NCBI GenBank assembly: GCA_001782805.1
Contig: MFPT01000002.1
Span: 124,001 to 188,000 of the forward strand
Source: Candidatus Magasanikbacteria bacterium RIFCSPHIGHO2_01_FULL_41_23
Lineage (GTDB): Bacteria; Patescibacteria; ABY1; Magasanikbacterales; UBA922
Direction of reading: 5' to 3'
Length of the DNA stretch: 64,000 nt
Below are positions 49,759 to 58,715 of this stretch, in pieces; position 1 is the first letter of the stretch, and each line of letters begins with the position of its first letter. Made by a program: the position numbers and the translations under genes. Under the pieces are notes generated by a model. The model saw only the letters and a list, made by a program, of their open reading frames with translations, did not search any database and was not told where the DNA came from.

Positions 49759-50661
49759 TTAAATAATTAAAACCAAACCAATAATAACCAAAACCAAAGC
49801 AGCCGTTTCGACGATGATCTCTCTTTTGGTCAGATATTCTCGCAAAAAATTTGAACGACGATGCGACAAAACAAGAATAATCACAAACATCAAAGCATAT
49901 TGCCAGCCAGCCAACGCATTCACCGCAGTCACACTACCGAGTGCAGTCGCCCATTGCAATAAAAGAATCGCAATAAGACCACATACTTTATCCAGCGCCA
50001 CCAAACCGAGCGGTTGTTTTGTTGTGGAAACTTTTGCGGATTTTTTTGCCGAGGGCAAAAATGTTTTCCAAACAGATGGTAACAATAAAAGAACCAATCC
50101 ACCCAAACCGGCCGCAAAACGCGACCCGATCAAACCGGGGATAAAAGAAAAAGTGTCGTACAGATATTTGGCCGAAACATTGGAAATTCCAAAAAAAATA
50201 CCGGCGACAATGCCAATGGCGTACCAACGCCAATGCGTTTTATTTTGGGGAGTTTTTTTAAATGATAAAAATACAGAAGCCACAATTAATAAACCAATTC
50301 CGGCCATTTGACGGATTGTCAGCGCTTCATTAAGAAAAAATCGCGCCAAAAAAAATGTTGTTACCGTAATCATGGCGCCAATAAACGGATCAATATGACT
50401 CGCTTCACTTTTGGACACGGCCACAAACATCGTATACAAACCCACAATAAACGTGAATCCGGATATTAGCGACACTAACCAAAATTTTGGATCAAAAGAA
50501 AACGGGATAAAAAACCAAGCAAGCCCAACCAACAATAAAAAAACCGTTGAGTAAAATGTATAAACAATCGGCGATTGCTTTTCATTGGTTAAAATACGTT
50601 TATCCAAAATAAAAACCACTGCGAACAGCGCGTATCCAATTAACGCAATCAGTATCCACAT
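49759..50661 (-). CDS. EamA/DMT-family transporter
   Basis: A 300-residue polytopic membrane protein with ten hydrophobic segments in two repeats, the EamA drug/metabolite transporter layout (for example ALTIRQMAGIGLLIVASVFLSF and GWQYALMFVIILVL). Substrate unknown. It is immediately upstream of the glycoside hydrolase gene and probably co-transcribed with it. Confidence 0.82.
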   Translation of the reverse strand: MWILIALIGYALFAVVFILDKRILTNEKQSPIVYTFYSTVFLLLVGLAWFFIPFSFDPKFWLVSLISGFTFIVGLYTMFVAVSKSEASHIDPFIGAMITVTTFFLARFFLNEALTIRQMAGIGLLIVASVFLSFKKTPQNKTHWRWYAIGIVAGIFFGISNVSAKYLYDTFSFIPGLIGSRFAAGLGGLVLLLLPSVWKTFLPSAKKSAKVSTTKQPLGLVALDKVCGLIAILLLQWATALGSVTAVNALAGWQYALMFVIILVLSHRRSNFLREYLTKREIIVETAALVLVIIGLVLII

Positions 50662-50709
50662 AATTTTTAATCAAACTAATTTTAAATATATATCTCTATT
50701 GATTTATTT

Positions 50710-52065
50710 TTACAACAAATGCATATCTTCAATTTCGCTTTTTTTGCCGCGCAAAACAATATCCTCCACATGATAAACGCCGTTGCGCGGCGCATCCAAA
50801 AAACCTTTCATCGCCGCTTCCGCCAACCAACCGGAACGCAACCAATCAAATAACCATTCATGAGTAAACCGCGGATCCTCTTGTTCAAAAGCCGCGCCAA
50901 TGGAAAGTAGCCATGATTTATTAAATTCTTCTTGCGACCCAATGGTTGGCGCCATAATAATCGGTAAACCCAAGCCAGCATAAAAAGATAGTTCACTCGG
51001 TTTGGTCCAAAGAATATCAGTTTCCAATAACAGTTTGTTGAAAGCCGCGAAATAATCGGTTTTTTGTTCCGCGTACAGAACAGAAATATTGCCTCGATGT
51101 TTACGCTTTAGATGCAATCGTTCCACAGCGCGCGAATATTCGGCGTACACATCCGCCCGCGTTCCGGCCACTAAATTAAGTCGTACTAATCCCGCGTCAA
51201 TTTTTTGTTGCAAACTTTTGAGAATAATCATACCCAAATCACGTTGTGCGCCCGCACCACCAACCGCAAACGTAATACTAATGGGATATTCAGAATTACG
51301 ATCAGCGAATTTCGTCGGAAAAACCTGATCCAGCAAATGTTTATATTTACGCTGATAACGTCCTTCTGGATCCAGATGACGTAAGCGTCGCGCCAAACTG
51401 GTTTTTAAAATTTTTAAGGAATGTCCGCCAATATTTTCTTTGGGCAAAGGAAAACCCGTAATGTTAATTTTTTCTTCGCGTACGCCGTATTGCATCAATC
51501 GTTCTTTGACCCGACGATTGGGAACCAAATAATTAATTCTACTTTTGGACGGATATAGTGGCGCCCAAGCTCGACTCACATCCGCATCACAACATAACAA
51601 ATAAATTTCGCCTTTATAATTATGTTCTTCGGCAAAATACGCGGGAATAAAAAAAGAAGTAATCAGTGGCAATGGTTTTTGATTAAACGTATCAATCAGA
51701 TGTTTTCCCCAGCCACGTTTAATGGAGCCATAAATTGAATTTAACTGTATTGTTGATTTGGATTGATCGCGTTTGGGATAAAACGATTCAATCCTCTGAA
51801 AATAATCCATGGCTGCGAAAATTTTGTCGCCAAAAAATGGAATTGATTTAAAGCGTGAAATCATTTCATATAATTTTTGACTATCATCCCACTTTTTTTG
51901 ATCGCGTTGGGGAATCCCCACATAATGATTGGCATTTATTACTTCGTTTTCTGAATTGGCGCCCAAAATTTGCGCTGTGGCCAAATGACGCAACGGATAA
52001 ACCGCACGTTGATGACCATAACCCATATCGACGGCTACGATATACGCTTTTGTGCTGACAGGCAT
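50710..52065 (-). CDS. GT-B-fold glycosyltransferase-like protein
   Basis: A 451-residue cytoplasmic protein. The start YIVAVDMGYGHQRAVYPLRHL resembles the glycine-rich N-terminal loop of MGDG synthase/MurG-like GT28 enzymes. A donor-binding region (TKPSELSFYAGLGLPIIMAPTIGSQEEFNKSWLL) in the C-terminal half fits the same fold. It may glycosylate a lipid. The assignment is by fold pattern and is uncertain. It follows the flavoprotein gene after 21 bases. Confidence 0.55.
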   Translation of the reverse strand: MPVSTKAYIVAVDMGYGHQRAVYPLRHLATAQILGANSENEVINANHYVGIPQRDQKKWDDSQKLYEMISRFKSIPFFGDKIFAAMDYFQRIESFYPKRDQSKSTIQLNSIYGSIKRGWGKHLIDTFNQKPLPLITSFFIPAYFAEEHNYKGEIYLLCCDADVSRAWAPLYPSKSRINYLVPNRRVKERLMQYGVREEKINITGFPLPKENIGGHSLKILKTSLARRLRHLDPEGRYQRKYKHLLDQVFPTKFADRNSEYPISITFAVGGAGAQRDLGMIILKSLQQKIDAGLVRLNLVAGTRADVYAEYSRAVERLHLKRKHRGNISVLYAEQKTDYFAAFNKLLLETDILWTKPSELSFYAGLGLPIIMAPTIGSQEEFNKSWLLSIGAAFEQEDPRFTHEWLFDWLRSGWLAEAAMKGFLDAPRNGVYHVEDIVLRGKKSEIEDMHLL

Positions 52066-52086
52066 AAAAGTTTTGCTGAAAAAAAA

Positions 52087-53352
52087 TTAAATATCCTGCA
52101 TAATAAGATCAGCCACAGCCACTCCACTTGATAACGCGGTTTCCATTGACGGCGCGCCCAAATAATCACCGGCAAAATAATGACCATCATTCCCCTGTTT
52201 TGCCCGCGCTTCCGCTACAAAATCAGTCGTGGCAATAGGCATAGTTTGTTTCCACTGAATCGCAGCAACCAATTTGATTTTTTCAATCTGGGGAAATAAT
52301 ATTTTTAAATTTTTATTTAATTCTAAACTTAATTTGGAATTAGAAAAAGATTTGTCAGTGACTGTTTTATAATTGATAATTAGATATTCTGATTCTAATT
52401 TTGAGGCCATATTTTCGGCCCGAAACAAAGAAGTGATTTGATTTTGTTCAGGATAACACGGCGCGGTAAAAATCGCTGTCCAATTATTTTTGCCATTTAT
52501 AGGCGGAAAATCAGATACACGTACTACTGCCGCGTAAAAATGCGTATAAGAAAATGGTGGAGCTTCAATACAATTTTTATATAACGCACTAACTGAATTA
52601 GCCCAGACAATCGCGTCAAATTTTTGCATTTTCCCTTGGACAGTTATTTTTTTATCATGTACCGCTGTTACCGTAGCGTTACAATGAATCTTTCCTCCTC
52701 TAGCTTTAATCGCGGACGCAACTGTGTTGGTAAATAATTGATTATTACCGCCAAAATAGCAACCAGTCCGCAAATCTCCATGCACCAATGTTTGATAGAT
52801 AAAAGGAGCATAAAATGACATTTGAAATTGATCCAGCGCTGGATAACAGTATCCCTGATTTACACAATCAATAAACTTGGCCAGATTAGTCATTGCTCCA
52901 TTTTTTTTTGGTAAAAATTCGGCGATTGTTTTACTGCCAAAATTTTGTATATCGGGTGTACGAAAATCCGGACGATTTCTTAACCAACCGGGAACTACAC
53001 GCGTGGCAAACGCGACTTTTGCGGTCATGGACACGGGAATTTTTTTTTGACTATAGAATTTTCCGTTTGGTTCAAGCTGATAATAAATCTCCACGTTTTT
53101 TATGCACACCAATTTTTTGACCAAATCCAATTCTCTCATTATGCGATGATAATTATCATACCACGGATAAATAATAAAACCACCCACATCAACTGGATGA
53201 TCATTCACCAATATACTTTTTACTCTGCCACCAACTTCTTCTCGCGCTTCAAACACAGTCACGGCATATTTTTCATCTTTGGTTAATTCATACGCTGTAG
53301 CCAAGCCGGACAATCCCGCGCCAATAATCGCGATCTTTGGCTTAGTTCTCAT
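52087..53352 (-). CDS. FAD-dependent amine oxidase/desaturase-like flavoprotein
   Basis: A 421-residue flavoprotein. The N-terminal Rossmann motif is KIAIIGAGLSGLATAYEL with Glu at the strand end (VFEAREEVGGRVKS). The C-terminal FAD segment is GHYFAGDYLGAPSMETALSSGVAVADLI. The layout fits the protoporphyrinogen oxidase/phytoene desaturase/amine oxidase superfamily; substrate unknown. Its start overlaps the end of the asparaginase-like gene (ATGA), so they are coupled. Confidence 0.85.
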   Translation of the reverse strand: MRTKPKIAIIGAGLSGLATAYELTKDEKYAVTVFEAREEVGGRVKSILVNDHPVDVGGFIIYPWYDNYHRIMRELDLVKKLVCIKNVEIYYQLEPNGKFYSQKKIPVSMTAKVAFATRVVPGWLRNRPDFRTPDIQNFGSKTIAEFLPKKNGAMTNLAKFIDCVNQGYCYPALDQFQMSFYAPFIYQTLVHGDLRTGCYFGGNNQLFTNTVASAIKARGGKIHCNATVTAVHDKKITVQGKMQKFDAIVWANSVSALYKNCIEAPPFSYTHFYAAVVRVSDFPPINGKNNWTAIFTAPCYPEQNQITSLFRAENMASKLESEYLIINYKTVTDKSFSNSKLSLELNKNLKILFPQIEKIKLVAAIQWKQTMPIATTDFVAEARAKQGNDGHYFAGDYLGAPSMETALSSGVAVADLIMQDI

Positions 53353-53837
53353 ACCAATTCTTCAAACTTGCCGATAATTTTATTTTTCTGGACATTATTC
53401 CAAAAAAAATATTTGCCATTCATGGCGATATATATTCCCGGTGCCAAAGCTTGAGCCAAACCAAAAGCACAGCCAATATTAAACAGAGCATCGGAATTTC
53501 CAAATCTAAACGGAAGCATTGATCCGGTCAAAACAATAGTTTTATTTTTTATTCCTCCAGCCAAAACTTGCGCGGTTTGAACCATAGTATCAGTGCCATG
53601 AGTTATAACAATTCTATCTTCGACTGCATTCTGACAATTTTCTAAAATAATTTGTCGATGCGCATCGGTCATCAAAAGGCTGTCGATGAGCATGAGCGTG
53701 GTAATTTCCACATCAGCTTCGGATCGAGCGGCTTTCAATATCTCGGGCAAATGAGTATCTTTAAAAAATAACTCGCCGGTTAATTCATTATATTCTTTAT
53801 CAAATGTTCCGCCCGTAACGAATAATCTGATTTTCAT
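53349..53837 (-). CDS. Asparaginase N-terminal-domain protein
   Basis: A 162-residue protein corresponding to the N-terminal domain of type I/II L-asparaginase. Thr11 in VTGGTFDK and Thr82-Asp83 in HGTDTM are the nucleophile and acid positions; ILTGS-like VLTGSMLPFRFGNSDA follows. Full asparaginases have about 330 residues with a second domain needed for the active dimer; short forms like this are known but of unproven activity. Confidence 0.85.
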   Translation of the reverse strand: MKIRLFVTGGTFDKEYNELTGELFFKDTHLPEILKAARSEADVEITTLMLIDSLLMTDAHRQIILENCQNAVEDRIVITHGTDTMVQTAQVLAGGIKNKTIVLTGSMLPFRFGNSDALFNIGCAFGLAQALAPGIYIAMNGKYFFWNNVQKNKIIGKFEELV

Positions 53838-53860
53838 ATAGTTCGACAGGCTTACTATAA

Positions 53861-53897
53861 AAAAGTGCCATAGTAAAAGTATACCATGGCACTTATT
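53861..53897 (-). terminator. Terminator after the DEAD-box helicase gene
   Basis: aagtgccat/atggcactt with a T-run on the minus strand. Confidence 0.8.
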
Positions 53898-53928
53898 AAT
53901 GTCAATGTAGTGTATTTATCCAGGAAAT

Positions 53929-55227
53929 TTAACGATAGGACGACCGACGCGGCGCACCTCCGCGCGTATGTTGTGGCGTACGACTGGGATATGATCCGCG
54001 ACCAGAGTTTGCCGAATATTGCGGACGAGACTGTGACGCAAATTCTTTTTGATAAGGAATTTTTGGTAATTCGGGAATAACCGACAAATCCGGTAAAGCC
54101 AAAACTGTAATTGATTTGCGCGTGAGGCGTTCAATATTTCGCAGTTCAAATCGTTGATTTGGTTCAACAAAAGAAATTGCTTTACCCGCACTTCCGGCTC
54201 GGCCAGTACGGCCAATGCGATGGACGTAATCTTCCAAATTATCCGGCAAATCAAAATTAATGACCAATTCAATATTTTTAACATCAATTCCCCGCGCGGC
54301 GATATCAGTGGCAATCAAAACCCGGAAAATGCCGGTTTTGAAACCGTGTAACGCGGCTTTGCGTTGCGCGAGTGATCGGTTGGAATGAATTTCCGTTGAA
54401 CTATGCTTCATTTGGCGCACATTACTGGCAATTTTTTTTGCCCCATGTTTGGTACGAGAAAAAACCAAGACTGTTCCTTTGACTTGATCCAAAACCGCTT
54501 GTAATAACTTTGTTTTGCCTTCTTTAGAAATTACATAGGCGGATTGAACCACAGGCGCGGCCGCTGTGCCGGCCGGAGAAACTTCCACTCGTTGTGGAGC
54601 TTGCATAAACTTATGCGCAATTTGGACAATTTCACTCGGCATGGTCGCAGAAAATAACAATGTTTGCCGTTTTACTGGAACTAGAGACAAAATTTGTTTA
54701 ATCTGCGGCGCAAAACCAATATCAAACATTCTGTCTGCCTCATCCAAAACCACCACGCTTACCGCTGATAAAGAAACAGTTTTTTGTTTTAAATGATCAG
54801 CCAAACGACCAGGAGTAGCGACAATAATATGTGGATTGCGCCGCAATTCTTGAATCTGTTTATGCATTGACGCGCCACCAATAACCACGGCAGTTTTAAG
54901 TCCCACACTAGTACCGATTTGACGAAGCGTTTCTTCTACTTGAAGAGCCAATTCACGCGTAGGAACTAAGACAAGGCCTTGGCCTTTTACTTGTGCCAAG
55001 CGCTGAATCATCGGCAGACCAAAAGCCAATGTTTTGCCCGTTCCGGTCTGAGCAATACCTACCAAGTCTTTTCCCAAAAGCGCAATCGGAATTGCCTGCT
55101 CCTGAATGGGAGTAGGCACGGTATATTTGTGACGTATTAAAACTTCCAATAACTTGTTGGCCAAGCCTAGTGCGGCAAAGCCCGATGTATCCTTTGTGTG
55201 TTCCATAAAATATATATGACCCGACAT
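53929..55227 (-). CDS. DEAD-box RNA helicase
   Basis: A 432-residue ATP-dependent RNA helicase. Q motif TPIQEQAIP, Walker A AQTGTGKT, PTRELALQ, DEAD in VVLDEADRMFDIGF, SAT in FSATMP, then TDIAARGIDV and HRIGRTGRAG. The C-terminal tail (Ser/Arg/Gly-rich, ending RGGAPRRSSYR) is a typical RNA-binding extension. A second start at 55206 lies after a hairpin that holds the first ATG in its loop. It probably acts in ribosome assembly or mRNA turnover at low temperature. Confidence 0.95.
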   Translation of the reverse strand: MSGHIYFMEHTKDTSGFAALGLANKLLEVLIRHKYTVPTPIQEQAIPIALLGKDLVGIAQTGTGKTLAFGLPMIQRLAQVKGQGLVLVPTRELALQVEETLRQIGTSVGLKTAVVIGGASMHKQIQELRRNPHIIVATPGRLADHLKQKTVSLSAVSVVVLDEADRMFDIGFAPQIKQILSLVPVKRQTLLFSATMPSEIVQIAHKFMQAPQRVEVSPAGTAAAPVVQSAYVISKEGKTKLLQAVLDQVKGTVLVFSRTKHGAKKIASNVRQMKHSSTEIHSNRSLAQRKAALHGFKTGIFRVLIATDIAARGIDVKNIELVINFDLPDNLEDYVHRIGRTGRAGSAGKAISFVEPNQRFELRNIERLTRKSITVLALPDLSVIPELPKIPYQKEFASQSRPQYSANSGRGSYPSRTPQHTRGGAPRRSSYR

Positions 55228-55242
55228 TCACTGGGCCATATA
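55213..55242 (-). promoter_or_regulatory. Hairpin around the first start codon of the helicase gene
   Basis: tatatgaccc (55213-55222) pairs with gggccatata (55233-55242), one G-U pair. The loop contains the ATG at 55227, so start choice or translation may respond to folding. Confidence 0.5.
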
Positions 55243-55275
55243 ATGACACAAAGATTCGAGTCTGAATGAAAAATC

Positions 55276-55304
55276 ACTATACTAAATTAACGATAGATTG
55301 TCAA
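55276..55304 (-). promoter_or_regulatory. Promoter of the DEAD-box helicase gene
   Basis: On the minus strand TTGACA (55299-55304) and TATAGT (55276-55281) with 17 bases between. Confidence 0.85.
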
Positions 55305-55318
55305 GGCGATTTGTGGAT

Positions 55319-57046
55319 TTATTTTGGAGTGGTGGTAACAATCTCCATAGCTTGACGCGCAGTAAAAGTATAAATCTGAAAAAGTTCCTCATTATTTCGA
55401 TTAAGAACAGGGTGGTAGCTTATTCCCTGATTTTGAATCTTCTTAGCCAAAACATCAGGATGCAGTCCATCAAAACGAGAATCTGGGTTACGCAATGCCG
55501 CTGGCATGGTATGAATATAATAAAAATTCATGTCCGGATCAACTCCATACAAATTGGACAATTGCGCAGACAGATTGGTCATAACCATAATAGGCCAAGC
55601 CTCATAAAAAGTCCGACGCGCCAATGACCACAAAAGAAAACGTATTTCCAGTCGTGGATCGTACAAAAGTATGACTGACGCTTTTTTACCTTCACGCGGA
55701 TGAGCTTGAGCATAGGCATTCATTTTTTTATTTAAATCTGCGCTTTTGGTAGTGGGTTTGAAAACTGACACTTTGTCTTGGAGCAGATTTTCCAATAGTT
55801 TATCCAAGGCCTGAACGCCATTATTAGGTACAATAAGCGAAGGCGCATAGGCCAGTAAGCGCGGGCCAAACGGTTTAGCCTGTCCTCCCCACAGCACACT
55901 GTTTACTGTAAACAAAAGTTCATACAAACAAAAAATTAAAAAAATAATCCAAACAATCCGAGGTTTGAATATCGCCATTAACTCATCAATAAAAACCGCG
56001 CTGATCGCGCATAAAAATGGCACGACATAAAATAAAAACCTGATAGCTGAACCAAAAGACAAAGTCATAGCCAGCAAACATCCTGTTGAAAGTAATAAAA
56101 CTTTTTGTCCCAATGGAACATATTTATTTTTAATCCAGCACTTGGCAGTCAAAAAAATCATTGAAGCCAAACCAGCCAAAGAAATAGCAAAAAAAACCGG
56201 TGAAAAAATCGAACCAAAATTGGATAATCCGGCCAGGCGATGGAGAATCGATCCCCGTTCTTCTTTGCCAGACAAAAACAACCAATCCGGTTTTATATCC
56301 TGATGCAATAAACTGGCCCATTGCAAATCAAAATGATGTCGGCTTTGGTACATCTCGATGTTATAAATAAATACCGGAGAAATGATTAGTAAAAAACCAA
56401 GTATTCCTATCCAAAAAGTTTTTTGTCGATAGATATGTTTTTCATTGATTAAAAACAAAGCATACACCGGCACCATTGCGAGTGCCACATATTTAGCAAT
56501 CACACTGAGTCCCAAACTAATCCCCCAAGCCACGAAATAACGAGGCTGTTCGCGCGCGCGCAGAAAAAAATACAAAGTGAGTAAAATAAAAAATAAAGTA
56601 ATTGATTCCATCATCGCTGTGCGAGCATAGAACACGGCCAAAGAATTAAACGCAAACAAAATCATCGCAATCAAGGCACTGCGCGCAGTAAACAATTGCC
56701 TCATAATTAAACCAAGCAATCCGACTGACAAAATACCCAGCAAAGCTGATGGCAAACGCATGACAAACACACTCACTCCAAAGACAGACAGAAACAAATG
56801 CTGAAACAAAAACACCAACGGCGGATGATCATGAAACGACAATCTTACCCACCACGGCACAGCCGTAAACCAATCATACGGCGTTGTCTGCAAATCACTG
56901 GCCAAAGAATCAATCATACCAATACTGCGCACCATATAGGCCGGCTCATCACCGGCAATTTCTCCGGAAGATAAAAAAATAAGCCGTAAACAACTGGCCA
57001 GTAAAATAATACATAACAATTGATAGCGAAAACGTATTCTGAACAT
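55319..57046 (-). CDS. GT39/PMT-like membrane glycosyltransferase
   Basis: A GT-C type enzyme of about 575 residues with 10-12 membrane helices. The first loop has the acidic AGDEPAYM and FHDHPPLVFLFQHLF motifs of the ArnT/PMT family, followed by RTAMMESITLFF. It transfers a sugar from a polyprenyl-phosphate donor to an extracytoplasmic acceptor (lipid, glycan or protein). A Met at 57073 is possible, but 57046 starts right before the basic-hydrophobic signal anchor (MFRIRFRYQLL). Confidence 0.83.
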   Translation of the reverse strand: MFRIRFRYQLLCIILLASCLRLIFLSSGEIAGDEPAYMVRSIGMIDSLASDLQTTPYDWFTAVPWWVRLSFHDHPPLVFLFQHLFLSVFGVSVFVMRLPSALLGILSVGLLGLIMRQLFTARSALIAMILFAFNSLAVFYARTAMMESITLFFILLTLYFFLRAREQPRYFVAWGISLGLSVIAKYVALAMVPVYALFLINEKHIYRQKTFWIGILGFLLIISPVFIYNIEMYQSRHHFDLQWASLLHQDIKPDWLFLSGKEERGSILHRLAGLSNFGSIFSPVFFAISLAGLASMIFLTAKCWIKNKYVPLGQKVLLLSTGCLLAMTLSFGSAIRFLFYVVPFLCAISAVFIDELMAIFKPRIVWIIFLIFCLYELLFTVNSVLWGGQAKPFGPRLLAYAPSLIVPNNGVQALDKLLENLLQDKVSVFKPTTKSADLNKKMNAYAQAHPREGKKASVILLYDPRLEIRFLLWSLARRTFYEAWPIMVMTNLSAQLSNLYGVDPDMNFYYIHTMPAALRNPDSRFDGLHPDVLAKKIQNQGISYHPVLNRNNEELFQIYTFTARQAMEIVTTTPK

Positions 57047-57085
57047 AAAATATAGTGTATCACACTTGACCAATCTAAAACAAAA

Positions 57086-57120
57086 ACCACCCCGAGTGAT
57101 CGGGATGGTTTTGGTTAATT
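57086..57120 (-). terminator. Terminator after the 374-residue surface protein gene
   Basis: accaccccga/tcgggatggt with T-rich flanks; on the minus strand the stem ends in a T-run. Confidence 0.8.
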
Positions 57121-57143
57121 AAAGTTAATTAAAGTTAATTAAG
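57115..57143. repeat. Three tandem copies of ttaattaaag
   Basis: A 10-bp unit occurs 2.9 times between the surface-protein stop codon and its terminator. No function is apparent. Confidence 0.7.
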
Positions 57144-57155
57144 TGGACAAAAACT

Positions 57156-58280
57156 CTATGAAGCAGTAAAGGTTATGACGCCATTACAACTACCTCCTAA
57201 AGCAGTCCCTGCAGTACTAGGAACTATATCTAAAATCCACCAAGTAGTTGAGGGTGCTTCAGTAGTAGTAACCGTTTGCTTACCATATCTTATAGCTAAA
57301 TTTCCAGAAGTTCTAAATGCTTCAGCACTGTTTGATGAAGAAACAACTTTTGTAGTAGCTTGAGTAGTATAACTAGTAAGCGTTGATGTTGTGTAGGCTA
57401 GACTTGATACACCGATAGTTCCAACTGTACAATTAAACGGATTGCTCTGTACTTGAATTGTAGTAGAGGCATTGTTACCACTATTAATTATACGTATCGA
57501 TTGCGCCGATCCTATACTTCCGACAACACCTGATGCCGCACCATAGGCAATTGAACCAAAATCCAAAGTGGAAGAAACATTGATGGATGTCAGTGTCGCA
57601 AGTTCAAAGTTAATTGCAGTAGATGTAGCGGAACGAGCACCATTACTATCAATGGCAATTGCTTCAGCCTTCCAATTTTGGGCTGAATAAGCACCGCCAG
57701 CCGAACCAGCACCACCCGAATCAGTGGCATCAGCAAAATGCTTGATAGGGAAAGTACATCTAAAACCTACTTGAACAGTAGAGCTTGGTGTACAACCATT
57801 ATCGATAAAAATACAACGACTAGTACTGGTAATCAAGGGATCGCCATCACCCGTGTTATCATTAGAATTAATGTAGCACCTCATATCATTTTTTTCTGTG
57901 GTACTGGAAGAACAACCTAGACCAGGTACAGTGTTGTGACGATAGACATATACTTCAAGCCGACCACTGGTACTGGCAACTTCAAAACAACCATTGTTGT
58001 CACTGACTTTGCCATATACATATAACTGTGTGTAAGTCTGTTCATTGAGAGTAAGAGGGGTGGTACTAGGAGAACTGAGCAAAGTTCCCGCTCCTGAAGT
58101 ACTGGTGTTAACCGTAATACTGTCAATCGTAGGCGTGGCGTTACTGACAGTTGCAGAAAAAGTGTTATCGTCGGCTTGAGAACGCAGTGAAACAAATACA
58201 AGGAGTATAAGCACACCGGCCACTCCCAGAAAGAGAGCAACAAGATAGTGGTTATACTTAGTTTGGGGATGTTCTTGCAT
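57156..58280 (-). CDS. Secreted, membrane-anchored surface protein
   Basis: A 374-residue protein with a cytoplasmic basic start, one membrane segment (about 13-30) and a Ser/Thr-rich, beta-strand-rich exterior. Cysteine pairs (CFEVAS, GLGCSSS, MRCYINS, SRCIFIDNGC) suggest disulfides. No family is recognised. A strong terminator follows. It belongs to the envelope cluster that runs to the end of the window. Confidence 0.6.
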   Translation of the reverse strand: MQEHPQTKYNHYLVALFLGVAGVLILLVFVSLRSQADDNTFSATVSNATPTIDSITVNTSTSGAGTLLSSPSTTPLTLNEQTYTQLYVYGKVSDNNGCFEVASTSGRLEVYVYRHNTVPGLGCSSSTTEKNDMRCYINSNDNTGDGDPLITSTSRCIFIDNGCTPSSTVQVGFRCTFPIKHFADATDSGGAGSAGGAYSAQNWKAEAIAIDSNGARSATSTAINFELATLTSINVSSTLDFGSIAYGAASGVVGSIGSAQSIRIINSGNNASTTIQVQSNPFNCTVGTIGVSSLAYTTSTLTSYTTQATTKVVSSSNSAEAFRTSGNLAIRYGKQTVTTTEAPSTTWWILDIVPSTAGTALGGSCNGVITFTAS

Positions 58281-58311
58281 AATCGTACATAATATGATTT
58301 AAAATAATGGA

Positions 58312-58584
58312 TTATTTTTTGTCTTTTTTTAAAACCTCTACTGATACATTTGTTGCGTCATCAGTTGTACCCTTAACAAATGCCTTGATCTTTACGGTGT
58401 CATCTGGACTTGAATCACCAGGAGTTGCCGCAGGTGCCGAGGGTAAAGGGACAGCTTTTGTTCGTGTATACCAACTTCGTGGTTTACTATTTTTTTGTGA
58501 TGTTGGTTGCGCGAGGATAATTATCCCAGCCAAGATAGAAATCCCTACCCATCCAATACCGATGGGAATAAGATATTTACTCAT
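58312..58584 (-). CDS. Small membrane protein with a Pro/Ser-rich exterior
   Basis: A 90-residue protein: one membrane segment (residues 4-26), then a Pro/Ser/Thr-rich linker and a short charged end (VKIKAFVKG, EVLKKDKK). The ATG at 58584 has a GAGGAGG SD at ideal spacing; a GTG at 58590 is less likely. It lies between two surface-protein genes. Confidence 0.55.
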   Translation of the reverse strand: MSKYLIPIGIGWVGISILAGIIILAQPTSQKNSKPRSWYTRTKAVPLPSAPAATPGDSSPDDTVKIKAFVKGTTDDATNVSVEVLKKDKK

Positions 58585-58715
58585 ATACACCTCCTCTCAA
58601 AATAACGGTCTGCTTATAACTCATAGAATAAAATTAAACGTATCTTTATTAAATTAATTTAATTATACATTATTTTGCTAGATATATATATATCAAAATT
58701 TTAGCTGTGGATAAA

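Noticed and set aside
53838..53928. Small gene after the asparaginase-like gene
   Set aside because: The + frame starting at 53886 is antisense to the helicase end and the interval is explained by a terminator.
57115..57143. Tandem ttaattaaag repeats as iterons or an origin
   Set aside because: Fewer than three units, no DnaA boxes or replication genes nearby; AT-rich slippage is enough.
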